NCBI RefSeq assembly: GCF_013112485.1
Contig: NZ_JABFHG010000010.1
Location: 124,001 to 188,000, forward strand
From: Roseicella sp. DB1501
Lineage (GTDB): Bacteria; Pseudomonadota; Alphaproteobacteria; Acetobacterales; Acetobacteraceae
DNA: 64,000 bases
Direction: 5' to 3'
The notes under the pieces were generated by a model. That model did no database searches and was not told the DNA's origin. It worked only from the letters and a program-made list of their open reading frames with translations. Position numbers and translations under genes: made by a program. How positions within the stretch are numbered: position 1 is the first letter of the stretch; every line of letters begins with the position of its first letter. Below are positions 1-11,331 of this stretch, one piece after another.

Positions 1-1209
1 GCGCGCGAGATCTCGCAGCGCTCCATCAGCGCCTGGCGCACCGTGGTGCTCGCCCCGCCCGACCGGCGGGCGCAGATGCTGGCGGAGATGGAGCTGCCGA
101 GCAGCCTTTCGGCCACCCTCGACGACCGGCCCCTGGCGCGGCCGGACCAGCCGCCGATGCCGCTGCCGGTGCTGCGACTCCTGCGGCTCGACCTTTTCGC
201 CAACAGCCCGCCGCGCTACCGGCCGCGCGCGATCATCACCGCCTGGGAGCCAGCCGGCCCGAGCTTCATCGCCAGCCTGCGGTTGCCGAGCGGCGAGTGG
301 CTCAACCTGCATATCAGCCTGCCGCCGCCGCGGCCCTGGCATTCCGAGACCTTCCTCATCGCTTTCGTCGCGATGACGCTGGCGGCCGGGCTGCTCATCC
401 TCTGGGCGGTGCGGCGGCTGACCTTCCCGGTGCGGGCCCTCGCCGAGGCCGCCGACCGGCTGGGCCGCGACGTGAACGCCCCGCCGATGCCCGAGCAGGG
501 GCCGGCCGAGGTGGCGCGCGCCGCGCATGCCTTCAACACCATGGCCGAGCGCATCCGCCGCTTCGTCGGCGACCGCACCCAGATGCTCGCCGCCATCGGC
601 CACGACCTGCGCACCCCGATCACCCGGCTGCGGCTGCGCGCCGAGTTCATGGACGATGACGAGCAGCGCCGGAAGATGCTCGCCGATCTCGACGAGATGG
701 AGGCGATGGTGGCGGCGACGCTGGCCTTCGCCCGCGACGACGCCGCCGCCGAGCCGACGGTCGCGGTGGACATCGCCGCGCTCTGCCGCACCGTGCTGGA
801 CGAGGCGGCGGATGCGCGTCCCGACCTCGCCGAGGACATCGCCTATCGCGGGCCGGAGCGGCTGACGGCGCCGGCCCGGCCGGTGGCGCTGAAGCGGGCC
901 ATCGCCAACCTGGTCGGCAACGCGCTCGCCTATGGCGGGGCGGCGCGGCTCGGCCTCTCGCCGCCCGAGGGGCCCGGCCGGCCGATCCGCCTCGCGGTCG
1001 AGGATGACGGGCCGGGCATCCCGCCGGAGGAGCTGGAGACGGTGTTCCAGCCCTTCCGCCGGCTCGAGACCAGCCGCAACCGGGAAACCGGCGGCACCGG
1101 GCTCGGCCTGCCCATCGCCCGCAACATCTTCCGCGCCCATGGCGGCGACGTGGTGCTGCGCAACCGCCCCGAGGGCGGGCTGGCGGCGCTGGCGACACTG
1201 CCGGCATGA
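1..1209 (+). CDS. Sensor histidine kinase, EnvZ-like (5' truncated by window edge)
   Basis: The frame is open from base 1, so the N-terminus, including the first membrane helix, lies outside the window; 402 residues are visible. What remains is the end of a periplasmic sensor domain, a transmembrane helix (about residues 118-138), a HAMP linker, a HisKA domain with the phospho-accepting His near residue 201 (GHDLRTPITRLR), and an ATPase domain with N box (near 307), G1 (VEDDGPGIP) and G2 (GGTGLGLPIA). It is an inner-membrane kinase that would phosphorylate a response regulator, probably encoded just upstream of the window. The ligand cannot be told from the sequence. The stop is followed directly by a family 1 palindromic repeat. 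Confidence 0.93.
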   Translation, partial: AREISQRSISAWRTVVLAPPDRRAQMLAEMELPSSLSATLDDRPLARPDQPPMPLPVLRLLRLDLFANSPPRYRPRAIITAWEPAGPSFIASLRLPSGEWLNLHISLPPPRPWHSETFLIAFVAMTLAAGLLILWAVRRLTFPVRALAEAADRLGRDVNAPPMPEQGPAEVARAAHAFNTMAERIRRFVGDRTQMLAAIGHDLRTPITRLRLRAEFMDDDEQRRKMLADLDEMEAMVAATLAFARDDAAAEPTVAVDIAALCRTVLDEAADARPDLAEDIAYRGPERLTAPARPVALKRAIANLVGNALAYGGAARLGLSPPEGPGRPIRLAVEDDGPGIPPEELETVFQPFRRLETSRNRETGGTGLGLPIARNIFRAHGGDVVLRNRPEGGLAALATLPA

Positions 1210-1305
1210 TCTCAACGGGCCTCCTGCGTGACCGCATGAGGCGCGCCAAAGGGCGCGACCGGCGGGTCCCGTTCGGGGCCTCGGAGCGGTCGGCGACCGG
1301 TCCGC
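1207..1305 (+). repeat. Stop-anchored palindromic repeat family 1, copy D (degenerate)
   Basis: It begins at the TGA of the histidine kinase with only the right arm of the first hairpin (CTCAACGGGCC). It then carries the module GGCGCGCCAAAGGGCGCGAC, nearly identical to the copy at 24901, then a CCCGTTCGGG hairpin, and ends in a 9-bp stem with one mismatch (GGAGCGGTC / GACCGGTCC). It fills the gap between two convergent genes. Function unknown; a transcript 3'-end structure is plausible. No T tract follows. Confidence 0.6.
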
Positions 1306-1333
1306 TTCTATTGGGACCAGTGACCCCTTCGGC

Positions 1334-2431
1334 TCAGGCGGCGGGCTGCAGGGCGCGGAAGCGGGGCATGACCTCCTCGGCGAACAGGCGGATGGTCTGG
1401 TGCCGCACCGCCCGCGGCACGCCATAGGTCGCGTTGCTGACGACGAGGTAGTCGAAGCCGAGATCGGCGATCTCCTGCACGCGCCGCGCCACCGTCTCGG
1501 GCGAGCCGACCAGGTTCTGCACGATGTAGCCCTCGAGATTGGCCGGATCGGAGAGCTGCCGCAGGTTGCCGAACATGCGGTTGAACTGCTCGTAGCCCGG
1601 GATGCTGCCCCAGGGCGCGTGGTCGGACTGGTAGTGCTCGACCTGCAGGGCGAAGAAGCGCGGCAGGTGCTCCAGGGCCTGGGCGCGGGCCTCCTCGTCG
1701 GTGCGGGCGACGAAGCACTTCACCGAGATCGGCCTGGTCACGGCGGTGCTGCCGCCGGCCGCCTCGGTCCGGGCCGTCCAGGTCTCCAGGATGCGGCGCA
1801 GCAGCTTGTCGGGGAAGGAGGAGAGGCAGAGCGGCGGCAGGCCGAGCTCGGCCATGATGGCGGCGCTCTCCGGGCTGCCGATGGCGCCGTAGAAGCTTGG
1901 CCGCGCGCCCTCGGGCGCCGGCCGCAGCCGGGTCGGCCGCGGCCAGTTCACATGCTGCCCGGCGAAGGTGACCGGCCCGCCGGCGAGCGCCGCCCGGGTG
2001 AACTCCCAGGTCTCGCGGAAGCGGTCGCGCGCCGTCTCCATGCCGATGCCGAAGGCGTCGTATTCCGACTTCGCCGTGCCGCGGCCCATGCCGATATGCA
2101 GCGGCCCTTGCGCCAGCGTCTGCAGCATCGCCACATCCTCGGCGAAGCGCACCGGGTCGTACCAGGGCAGCACCATCACCGCCGTGCCGAGGCCGAGCCC
2201 CGGGCAGGCGGCGGCGAGATGCGAGAGGAAGAGCAGCGGGTTGGGCTGCGGGTAGTAGTCGCTGAAATGGTGCTCGACCATCCAGGCCGCGTCGTAGCCG
2301 AGGCGCTGCAGCAGCTCGGCATCGGCGACGGCCTCGCGGTAGAGCTGCCGGTCCGTCAGCCCCTCCTCTCCCACGGCGCCGATCTGGTAGCCGAAGCGTA
2401 GGGCGGCCTGAGTCTTGCCGGTCTGGGTCAT
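1334..2431 (-). CDS. LLM-class flavin-dependent oxidoreductase
   Basis: A 365-residue bacterial-luciferase-like TIM-barrel protein. It has the family N-terminal pattern (FGYQIG near residue 14, AAWMVEHHFSDYYPQPNPL near residue 50), the strand-3 segment GLGLGTAVMVLPWYDP and the flavin-site region HIGMGRGTAKSEYDAFGI. The EHHF motif and length are closer to the FMN-using, LuxA-like branch than to the F420 branch, so its flavin cofactor is undecided. The ATG at 2431 is divergent from the next gene, and the two share a 155-bp region holding a three-unit 14-bp repeat. It is one of six LLM proteins around the F420 genes. Confidence 0.85.
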   Translation of the reverse strand: MTQTGKTQAALRFGYQIGAVGEEGLTDRQLYREAVADAELLQRLGYDAAWMVEHHFSDYYPQPNPLLFLSHLAAACPGLGLGTAVMVLPWYDPVRFAEDVAMLQTLAQGPLHIGMGRGTAKSEYDAFGIGMETARDRFRETWEFTRAALAGGPVTFAGQHVNWPRPTRLRPAPEGARPSFYGAIGSPESAAIMAELGLPPLCLSSFPDKLLRRILETWTARTEAAGGSTAVTRPISVKCFVARTDEEARAQALEHLPRFFALQVEHYQSDHAPWGSIPGYEQFNRMFGNLRQLSDPANLEGYIVQNLVGSPETVARRVQEIADLGFDYLVVSNATYGVPRAVRHQTIRLFAEEVMPRFRALQPAA

Positions 2432-2503
2432 GCGGTCCCTCCCCGGGATCTGGTCTTGCCGGAAAGGTTAGCCCCCTATCCGCCGGGAAGGAAACCGGCG
2501 GGG

Positions 2504-2545
2504 CCGATTGGCGCCCACCGATTGGCGCCCACCGATTGGCGCCCC
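2504..2545. repeat. Three tandem 14-bp repeats in a divergent promoter region
   Basis: CCGATTGGCGCCCA occurs at 2504-2517 and 2518-2531, and with one change (last base C) at 2532-2545. The array lies 73 bp upstream of the LLM gene at 2431(-) and 42 bp upstream of the one at 2587(+). Each unit contains the palindrome TGGCGCCA or its close variant, so it could be an iterated operator. Slippage-generated DNA with no role is the alternative. Confidence 0.75.
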
Positions 2546-2586
2546 TGGCCGGCCGGGCCCATAATGCCGGGGAGAGGATAGGCACC

Positions 2587-3447
2587 ATGGATCTCGGACG
2601 TCTCGGCGTTTGGTACCCCACCGACCGGCTCGACGCCGCCGGGCTGCGCGCCCTGCTGCGCGTGGTTGAGGAGCATGGCTACGGCACGCTCTGGTATCCG
2701 GAATCGACCGGCTACGAGAGCATCGCCCTGGCCGGCTTCCTGCTGGCGAACAGCCGCCGCCTCGCCATCGGCAGTTCCATCGCCAATATCTATGCGCGCG
2801 ATGCCTTCACCGCGCGGCGGGCGCTCGCCACGCTGAACCGGCTGCATGAGGGGCGCTTCGCGCTCGGCCTCGGCGTCAGCCATGTGCCGCTGGTCGAGGG
2901 CGTGCGCGGCCATCGCTACGACAAGCCGGTGCCGGCGATGCGCGCCTATCTCGACGGCATGCGCAAGGGGAGCAAGGGCGCGCCGGAGGGCAAGGTGCTG
3001 CTCGCCGCCCTCGGGCCGCGTATGCTTGCCCTGGCGGCGGCGGAGACGGATGGCGCCGTCCCCTACAACGTGACGCCGGAGCACACCCGCCAGGCGGCGC
3101 AGGTGCTCGGGCCGGACAAGGTGCTGGCGGTGGAGCAGAAGGTCTGCGTCGAGACCGACAAGGCGCGTGCCCGCGCCCTCGGCCGCAAGGAGCTGGCGCG
3201 CTACATGGTGCTGCCGAATTACGTGAACAACTGGCTGCGCCTCGGCTTCACCGAGGCCGATCTCGCCGATGGCGGCAGCGACCGCTTCATCGACGCCATG
3301 GTGCTCTCGGGCGATGCCGAGGCGGTCAAGGCCGGGTTGCGCGCGCATTTCGAGGCGGGCGCCACGCATGTCTGCCTCCAGCCGGTGACCGCGGAGGACG
3401 ACGTGGCAGCGCGCGACGCCATGATCGCCGCGCTGGCCGACACCTGA
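2587..3447 (+). CDS. LLM-class oxidoreductase, probably F420-dependent
   Basis: A 286-residue luciferase-like protein starting [15 protein letters not shown], with [11 protein letters not shown] near residue 38 and [15 protein letters not shown] near residue 95. Short LLM proteins with this N-terminus belong to the F420-dependent groups. The physical link to cofEDC and fbiC supports F420 as cofactor, but this is an inference. Substrate unknown. The ATG at 2587 is preceded by a purine-rich GGGGAGAGG ribosome site. The TGA at 3445-3447 is the first triplet of a family 1 repeat, which separates this gene from fgd. Confidence 0.82.
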   Translation: MDLGRLGVWYPTDRLDAAGLRALLRVVEEHGYGTLWYPESTGYESIALAGFLLANSRRLAIGSSIANIYARDAFTARRALATLNRLHEGRFALGLGVSHVPLVEGVRGHRYDKPVPAMRAYLDGMRKGSKGAPEGKVLLAALGPRMLALAAAETDGAVPYNVTPEHTRQAAQVLGPDKVLAVEQKVCVETDKARARALGRKELARYMVLPNYVNNWLRLGFTEADLADGGSDRFIDAMVLSGDAEAVKAGLRAHFEAGATHVCLQPVTAEDDVAARDAMIAALADT

Positions 3448-3562
3448 TACGGAGGGCCGTTGAGGGTGCCTCCTCAACGGCCCCATCCGGTGCCCCTTGG
3501 CGCCGGGCGCAAACCTCCGGTTTGCCTGGGCCTCGGACCGGTCAAGGAACCGGTCCGTCGGT
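3445..3562 (+). repeat. Stop-anchored palindromic repeat family 1, copy A
   Basis: It starts TGATACGGAG at the stop codon. A perfect 12-bp stem follows (GGGCCGTTGAGG at 3454-3465, CCTCAACGGCCC at 3472-3483, loop of 6). Next come the shared core GTGCCCCTTGGCGCCGGGCG and a GCAAACC-TCC-GGTTTGC hairpin. The copy ends with a perfect 8-bp stem (GGACCGGT / ACCGGTCC) and CCGTCGGT. It lacks the GGCGCGCC module of copies B and D. It ends about 5 bp before the ribosome site of fgd, so it is part of the fgd leader or a partial terminator. Confidence 0.8.
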
Positions 3563-3581
3563 ATTGAGAGGAACAACACCC

Positions 3582-4586
3582 ATGCTGAAGCTCGGGTACA
3601 AGGCCTCGGCCGAGCAGTTCGCGCCGGCGCGGCTGCTGGAATACGGCATTCTCGCCGAGCAGGCCGGCTTCGAGTCCTGCTTCATCTCGGACCACTTCCA
3701 GCCCTGGAAGCATACCGACGGGCATGCGCCGAACTCGCTGGTCTGGCTCGGCGCGCTCGGGGCGCGCACCGAGCGGCTGGTGATCGGCACCAGCGTGCTG
3801 ACGCCGACCTTCCGCTACCATCCCTCCATCGTCGCCCAGGCCTTCGGCACGCTGGGCGCGATGTATCCCGGCCGCGTCATCCTCGGCATCGGCACCGGCG
3901 AGGGACTGAACGAGGTGCCCTCGACCGGCGCGCCCTGGCCCGAGTTCAAGGAGCGCTTCGCCCGGATGCGCGAGGCGGTGCAGCTCATGCGCCGGCTCTG
4001 GACCGAGGACCGCGTGAGCTTCGAGGGCCAGTACTACCGCACCGAGAAGGCGACGATCTACGACCGGCCGGAGGTGCCGGTGCCGATCTATGTCGCCGCC
4101 GCCGGCGCGCTGGTGGCGAAGTATGCCGGCCGCGGCGGCGACGGCTTCATCTGCACCAGCGGCAAGAAGCCCGAGCTCTACACCGAGACGCTGCTGCCCA
4201 ATGTCGCGGCGGGGCTGGAGGCGGCCGGCCGGCCGAAGCCGGACTATGAGCGGATGATCGAGATCAAGGTCTCCTTCGACACCGATCGGAACCGGGCGAT
4301 GCAGGATACCCGCCACTGGGCGGCGCTCGCGCTCTCGCCCGAGGAGAAGATGCATGTCGAGGACCCGGTCGAGATGGAGCGCCTCGCCGATGCGCTGCCG
4401 GTCGAGCGGGCGGCGAGCCGCTGGATCGTCTCCGACGACCCGGAGGAGCAGGTGGAGAAGATCGGCACTTACATCGGCCTCGGCTTCAACCACCTCGTCT
4501 TCCACGCCCCCGGTCCCGATCAGCCACGCTTCCTGAGCCTGTTCGGGGAGCGGGTGCTGCCCCTGCTGCGCCGCCGCTTCGGGTGA
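3582..4586 (+). CDS. fgd: F420-dependent glucose-6-phosphate dehydrogenase homologue
   Basis: A 334-residue protein expected to oxidise glucose-6-phosphate to 6-phosphogluconolactone while reducing F420. From memory of the mycobacterial FGD1 sequence, similarity is long and close: [13 protein letters not shown] at the start, [49 protein letters not shown] near the end. The positions equivalent to FGD1 Asp39, His40, Trp44 and Glu109 are present as D37, H38, W42 and E107. ATG 3582 is chosen over an upstream frame extension because it follows a GAGAGGAAC ribosome site. Its TGA overlaps the GTG of cofE (GTGA), so it heads the F420 biosynthesis operon. A related LLM enzyme with a different sugar or alcohol substrate is the main alternative. 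Confidence 0.88.
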   Translation: MLKLGYKASAEQFAPARLLEYGILAEQAGFESCFISDHFQPWKHTDGHAPNSLVWLGALGARTERLVIGTSVLTPTFRYHPSIVAQAFGTLGAMYPGRVILGIGTGEGLNEVPSTGAPWPEFKERFARMREAVQLMRRLWTEDRVSFEGQYYRTEKATIYDRPEVPVPIYVAAAGALVAKYAGRGGDGFICTSGKKPELYTETLLPNVAAGLEAAGRPKPDYERMIEIKVSFDTDRNRAMQDTRHWAALALSPEEKMHVEDPVEMERLADALPVERAASRWIVSDDPEEQVEKIGTYIGLGFNHLVFHAPGPDQPRFLSLFGERVLPLLRRRFG

Positions 4587-5323
4587 CCGGTACGCTGCGC
4601 CTGACTGCCCTGCCGGACCTGCCCATGGTCCGGGCGGGCGACGACCTCGCGGCGCTGCTGCAGGCGGGGCTCGACCGCGCCGGGCTGCGGCCCGCGCCGG
4701 GCGACGTGCTCGCCGTGGCGCAGAAGGTGGTGAGCAAGGCGGAGGGGCGCAGCGTGCCCCTCGCCTCGGTCACTCCCTCCGCCGCGGCGCTGCGCCTGGC
4801 CGGGGAGACCGGCAAGGACCCGCGGCTGGTCGAGCTGATCCTTTCGGAATCCGTGCGCGTGGTGCGCGCGCGGCCGAACCTCATCATCGTCGAGCACCGG
4901 CTCGGCTGCGTCATGGCCAATGCCGGCATAGACCAGTCCAATCTCGGCCAGGAGGGGCACGCGCTGCTGCTGCCGGTCGATCCCGATGCCAGCGCCGCCC
5001 GCCTCGCCGCGCGGCTCGGCCTCGCCGTTGTCATCACCGACAGCTTCGGCCGGGCCTGGCGGCGCGGCACGGTCGGGGTGGCGATCGGCGCCGCCGGCCT
5101 GCCCGCCTTGCTCGACCTGCGCGGCCAGCCCGATCTCTTCGGCCGCACGCTGCAGGTGAGCATCACCGGCTTCGCCGACGAGATCGCCGCCGCCGCCGGC
5201 CTCGTCATGGGCCAGGGCGCCGAGGGCCGGCCGGCCGTGCTGCTGCGCGGCCTGGCCTGGGAGGCGCCGCCCCTCCCCGCCTCGGAGCTCATCCGCAGCG
5301 GCGCGGAGGACCTGTTCCGGTGA
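4583..5323 (+). CDS. cofE: Coenzyme F420-0:L-glutamate ligase
   Basis: A 246-residue CofE/FbiB N-domain protein that adds gamma-linked glutamates to F420-0 using GTP. The family signatures are visible: [17 protein letters not shown] near residue 40, [31 protein letters not shown] and [18 protein letters not shown]. It is only ligase-length: the nitroreductase-like C-terminal domain that follows it in actinobacterial FbiB is absent. The GTG start lies inside the fgd stop, and its own TGA overlaps the GTG of cofD, so translation is likely coupled through fgd-cofE-cofD-cofC. Confidence 0.94.
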   Translation: MTGTLRLTALPDLPMVRAGDDLAALLQAGLDRAGLRPAPGDVLAVAQKVVSKAEGRSVPLASVTPSAAALRLAGETGKDPRLVELILSESVRVVRARPNLIIVEHRLGCVMANAGIDQSNLGQEGHALLLPVDPDASAARLAARLGLAVVITDSFGRAWRRGTVGVAIGAAGLPALLDLRGQPDLFGRTLQVSITGFADEIAAAAGLVMGQGAEGRPAVLLRGLAWEAPPLPASELIRSGAEDLFR

Positions 5324-6240
5324 TCGTCGCGCTTTCGGGCGGGATCGGCGGGGCGAAGCTGGCGCTCGGCCTGTCGCATGTCCTGCCGCCGGAGGAGCTG
5401 CTCGTCGTCGCCAACACCGGCGATGATTTCGAGCATCTCGGCCTCGCCATCAGCCCGGATATCGACACGCTCACCTATACCCTCGCCGGCCTCGACAACC
5501 CGGATCTCGGCTGGGGCCGGCGCGACGAGAGCTGGGCCTGCATGGAGACGCTCGGCGCCCTCGGCGGCCCCAGCTGGTTCCGCCTCGGCGACCGCGACCT
5601 GGCGCTGCATCTGCTGCGCACCGAACGCCTGCGCGCCGGCGAGATGCTCTCCGCCGTCACCGACGACATCCGCCGCCGCCTCGGCATCGGTGCCCGCATC
5701 CTGCCGATGAGCGACGACCCAGTGCGCACCCGCATCGGCACCGCCGAGGGCTGGCTCGATTTCCAGGACTGGTTCGTCGGCCGGCGCGCCGGGCCGGCGG
5801 TGCAGGCGATCGACTTCCTGGGCGCCGCCGCGGCGCGGCCGCAGCCGGCGGTGCTGGCCGCCCTCGCCGCCCGGCCGCGCGCCGTGGTGATCTGCCCGAG
5901 CAACCCCTTCATCAGCATCGAGCCGATCCTCGCCGTGCCGGGGATGCGCGAGGCGATCCAGGCGAGCGGCGCGCCCGTCATCGCCGTCTCGCCCATTATC
6001 GCCGGCCAGGCGGTGAAGGGACCGACGGCGAAGATCTTCGCCGAGCTCGGCACGCCACCGACCGCCGCCGCCGTCGCCGCCCGCTACGGCGCGCTGCTGA
6101 GCGGCTTCGTCATGGAGGAAGGCGACGAGGCCGCCGGCATCGCCCCCCGCGTCTTCCGCGCCGCGACGCTGATGCGAAGCCTCGAGGACAAGGTGGCGCT
6201 GGCCCGAGCGGTGCTCGCCGCCGCCGAGACGCTGCGGTGA
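5320..6240 (+). CDS. cofD: Phospholactate/phosphoenolpyruvate transferase, F420-0 synthesis
   Basis: A 306-residue CofD/FbiA protein that transfers the activated three-carbon phosphate from its guanylyl derivative to FO. Motifs: [15 protein letters not shown] at the N-terminus, [40 protein letters not shown], and [13 protein letters not shown] for the nucleotide side. Length matches the family. The GTG start at 5320 overlaps the cofE TGA and the stop overlaps the cofC GTG. Whether the donor is phospholactate, phosphoenolpyruvate or 3-phosphoglycerate cannot be read from the sequence. Confidence 0.94.
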   Translation: MIVALSGGIGGAKLALGLSHVLPPEELLVVANTGDDFEHLGLAISPDIDTLTYTLAGLDNPDLGWGRRDESWACMETLGALGGPSWFRLGDRDLALHLLRTERLRAGEMLSAVTDDIRRRLGIGARILPMSDDPVRTRIGTAEGWLDFQDWFVGRRAGPAVQAIDFLGAAAARPQPAVLAALAARPRAVVICPSNPFISIEPILAVPGMREAIQASGAPVIAVSPIIAGQAVKGPTAKIFAELGTPPTAAAVAARYGALLSGFVMEEGDEAAGIAPRVFRAATLMRSLEDKVALARAVLAAAETLR

Positions 6241-6894
6241 CGGGCACCATCTGGGCCATCCTGCCGGTCAAGGAGATGCAGGGCTCGAAGCAGCGCCTCT
6301 CGCCGCTGCTCTCGCCGGAGGAGCGGGTGGCGCTCATGCGGGTGATGGCGGGCGAGGTGCTGGACGCGCTCTGCGCCGCGCGCGGCCTGGCCGGCGTCGC
6401 CGTCGTCACGCTCGATGCCTGGACCACGGCCGAGGCCCGCCGGCGCGGCGCGCGGGTGATCACCGAGGGCGCGCGCGAGGGGCATACCGGCAGCGTCACC
6501 GCGGCGGCGCGGCTGCTGGCGGCGGAAGGCGCCGCGGGCGTGCTGACCATGCCGGGCGACATCCCGGCGGTGACGGCAGCGGAGGTGGAGATGCTGGTCG
6601 CGGCGCATGGCGCGGCGCCGGCCTTCACCATCGCCCCCTCGCATGACGAGATGGGCTCGAACGGCGTGGTGCTCTCGCCGCCGAGCGTCGTGCCGCTGCG
6701 CTTCGGCGAGGACAGCTACCTGCCGCACCTGGCGGCGGCGCGGGCGCAGGGCGTGGCGCCGCGGGTGGTGCGCCTGCCGGGCGTGGCGATGGATATCGAC
6801 CACCCGACGGATCTGGCGATGTTCGCCAGCCTCGCCCTGGCCCGCCCGACCCGCACCCTCGCCTGGCTGCGCGAGACCGGCGTGCTGGCGCGAC

Positions 6895-9240
<2,346 letters not shown>

Positions 9241-9347
9241 GCTTGCGCTCCCCCGCCACTCCCCCTCATCGTGGGCGCTGACCGGGCCGGATGCAATGCG
9301 CGCCCCAGCGATGCCCCGAGGCAGCCTGCCCCAGCGGAGGAAACAGC

Positions 9348-10301
9348 ATGCAGATCGGCTTCAGCGCGCCGAGCGGTGGCCCGCTCGCCACCCCGGACGC
9401 CCTGACCCGGCTGGCGCAGGAGGCCGAGTCCCTGGGCTTCGGCTACGCCACCGTCAGCGACCACGTGGTGATCCCGACCGACATCCACGCGAAATATCCC
9501 TATACCGACAGCGGCGAATTCCCCGCCAGCTCGCGCGGCGAGCGGCATGAGCAGCTCACGCAGGTGATGTTCCTCGCGGCGAAGACCACGCGGCTGCGCT
9601 TCGTCACCTCGGTCATGGTGGTGCCGCACCGGCCGGCGCTGCTGACGGCGAAGATCCTCTCGACCATCGATGTCCTCTCCGGCGGCCGGCTGACGCTCGG
9701 CATCGGCGCGGGCTGGCTGCGCGAGGAATTCGAGGCGCTGCAGGTGCCGGACTTCGCCGCCCGCGGCAAGGTGACGGACGAGTACATCCTGGCGGCCAAG
9801 ACCCTCTGGACCGAGCCTCGTCCCCGCTTCAGCGGCGAGCATGTCCGCTTCGGCGACATCACCTTCGAGCCGAAGCCGGTGCAGCAGGGCGGGCCGCCGA
9901 TCTGGGTGGGCGGCGAGAGCGGCCCGGCGCTGCGCCGCACGGCGCGGCTCGGCGATGCCTGGTACCCGATCGGCACCAACCCCTCCTTCCCGCTGGAGAG
10001 CCTCGCCCGCTACCGCGCCGCGGTGGCGAAGCTGCAGGGGCTGGCCGAGAAGGAGGGCCGCGACCCCGGCGCCATCGGCCTCGCCTACCGCGTCCAGCGC
10101 TACGGGCCGGAGGTGCCGCCGACCGCCGGGGATGGCGAGCGGCGCCTCTTCTCCGGCCAGCCGGCGCAGATCGCCGACGACCTGAAGGCGCTGCGGGACA
10201 TGGGCGTCATCGGCGTCGACCTCACCTTCCCTGGCGGCACGGTCGAGGAGGTGCTGGCGAGCATGCGCGCCTTCCGCGACGACGCGATGCGGGGGCTCTG
10301 A
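9348..10301 (+). CDS. LLM-class oxidoreductase, probably F420-dependent
   Basis: A 317-residue luciferase-like protein with MQIGFSAPSGG at the start, FGYATVSDHVVIPTDIH near residue 35, LRFVTSVMVVPHRPALLTAK and LTLGIGAGWLREEFEAL. The SDH pattern on strand 2 and the IGAGW segment are those of the F420-dependent LLM group. ATG 9348 follows an AGCGGAGGAA ribosome site at good spacing. It is divergent from fbiC and one base upstream of the next LLM gene, so the two are co-transcribed. Substrate unknown; a redox step on a cyclohexenyl or aldehyde substrate is typical for the group, but nothing here fixes it. Confidence 0.86.
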   Translation: MQIGFSAPSGGPLATPDALTRLAQEAESLGFGYATVSDHVVIPTDIHAKYPYTDSGEFPASSRGERHEQLTQVMFLAAKTTRLRFVTSVMVVPHRPALLTAKILSTIDVLSGGRLTLGIGAGWLREEFEALQVPDFAARGKVTDEYILAAKTLWTEPRPRFSGEHVRFGDITFEPKPVQQGGPPIWVGGESGPALRRTARLGDAWYPIGTNPSFPLESLARYRAAVAKLQGLAEKEGRDPGAIGLAYRVQRYGPEVPPTAGDGERRLFSGQPAQIADDLKALRDMGVIGVDLTFPGGTVEEVLASMRAFRDDAMRGL

Positions 10302-10302
10302 C

Positions 10303-11331
10303 ATGCGGCTCGGCCTCACCCTCGGCATGGGCGCCGGCATCGACATCGCGCTGGTGCTGGAAGCGGAACGCCTCGGCTACAGCAGCGTCTGGTGCGGCGA
10401 GAGCTACGGCAACGACGCCGTCAGCCCGGTCGCCTGGGTGCTCGCCCGCACCTCGCGCATCAAGGCCGGCACCGGCATCATGCAGATGCCCGCGCGCACC
10501 CCGGCCTGCGCCGCCAGCACGGCGCTGACCCTGCAGATGCTCTCGGGCGACCGCTTCCTCTGCGGCGTCGGGCCGTCGGGGCCCCAGGTGGTGGAGGGAT
10601 GGCACGGCCAGCCCTATGGCAAGCCGATGGAGCGGACGCGCGAGTACATCGCCATCATCCGCGCCATCGCCGCGCGGGAGCGGCCGCTGGAGCATCACGG
10701 GGAGCACTACCGCATCCCCTATGACGGGCCGGACGCGACTGGGCTCGGCAAGCCGCTGAAGAGCATTATCCACGGCCAGCCGCTCACCTTCTACTGCGCC
10801 TCCATCACCCCGGGCGGCATGCGGCTGGCGGGCGAGGTCGCCGATGGCAACCTGCCGATCTTCATGTCGCCGGAGGGCGCCGATCTCGTCGTGAAGCCGA
10901 CGCTCGAGGGCATGGCGAAGGCGGGCAAGCCGGCCGACCTCTCGGGCTTCGACATCGCGCCCTACACCAAGATCCGCCTCGGCCCGGACCTGCAGGCCTG
11001 CCGGGACGCGGTGAAGCCGGAGCTCGCGCTCTACATCGGCGGCATGGGGGCGCGGGGGAAGAATTTCTACAACGACTATGTCCGTCGCCTCGGCTACCCC
11101 GAGGCCGCGGCGGCGATCCAGGACGCCTATCTGGCGCGGCGCCAGCGCGACGCCGCGGCGCTGGTGCCGGACAAGCTGGTGGACGAGATCGCGCTGGTCG
11201 GGCCGGCCGACCGCATCCGCGGCCGGCTGCAGGACTGGAAGGCGGTGGCGCGCGAGGGGAAGGTCGGCACGCTGGTCCTGACCGGCGCCACCCAGCCGGC
11301 GTTGCGCGTGGTCGCCGAGGCGGTGCTGTGA
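10303..11331 (+). CDS. LLM-class oxidoreductase, probably F420-dependent
   Basis: A 342-residue luciferase-like protein: MRLGLTLGMGAGIDIALVLE, YSSVWCGESYGNDAVSPVAW near residue 27, IKAGTGIMQMPARTPA, FLCGVGPSGPQVVEGWHG. The VWCGESYG pattern is shared with mycobacterial F420-dependent Rv3520c-like proteins (from memory). ATG starts one base after the previous stop, and the last codons overlap the GTG of the beta-propeller gene by 4 nt (GTGA). The pair may act as partners on one substrate. Substrate unknown. Confidence 0.84.
   Translation: MRLGLTLGMGAGIDIALVLEAERLGYSSVWCGESYGNDAVSPVAWVLARTSRIKAGTGIMQMPARTPACAASTALTLQMLSGDRFLCGVGPSGPQVVEGWHGQPYGKPMERTREYIAIIRAIAARERPLEHHGEHYRIPYDGPDATGLGKPLKSIIHGQPLTFYCASITPGGMRLAGEVADGNLPIFMSPEGADLVVKPTLEGMAKAGKPADLSGFDIAPYTKIRLGPDLQACRDAVKPELALYIGGMGARGKNFYNDYVRRLGYPEAAAAIQDAYLARRQRDAAALVPDKLVDEIALVGPADRIRGRLQDWKAVAREGKVGTLVLTGATQPALRVVAEAVL

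Noticed and set aside
1334-2431. Naming this LLM protein an F420-dependent enzyme
   Set aside because: Its EHHF motif and length fit the FMN-type LuxA-like branch as well or better, so the cofactor was left open.
3454-3483. Rho-independent terminator
   Set aside because: The 12-bp stem is strong but there is no T run after it, and the sequence belongs to a dispersed repeat; kept as a repeat rather than a terminator.
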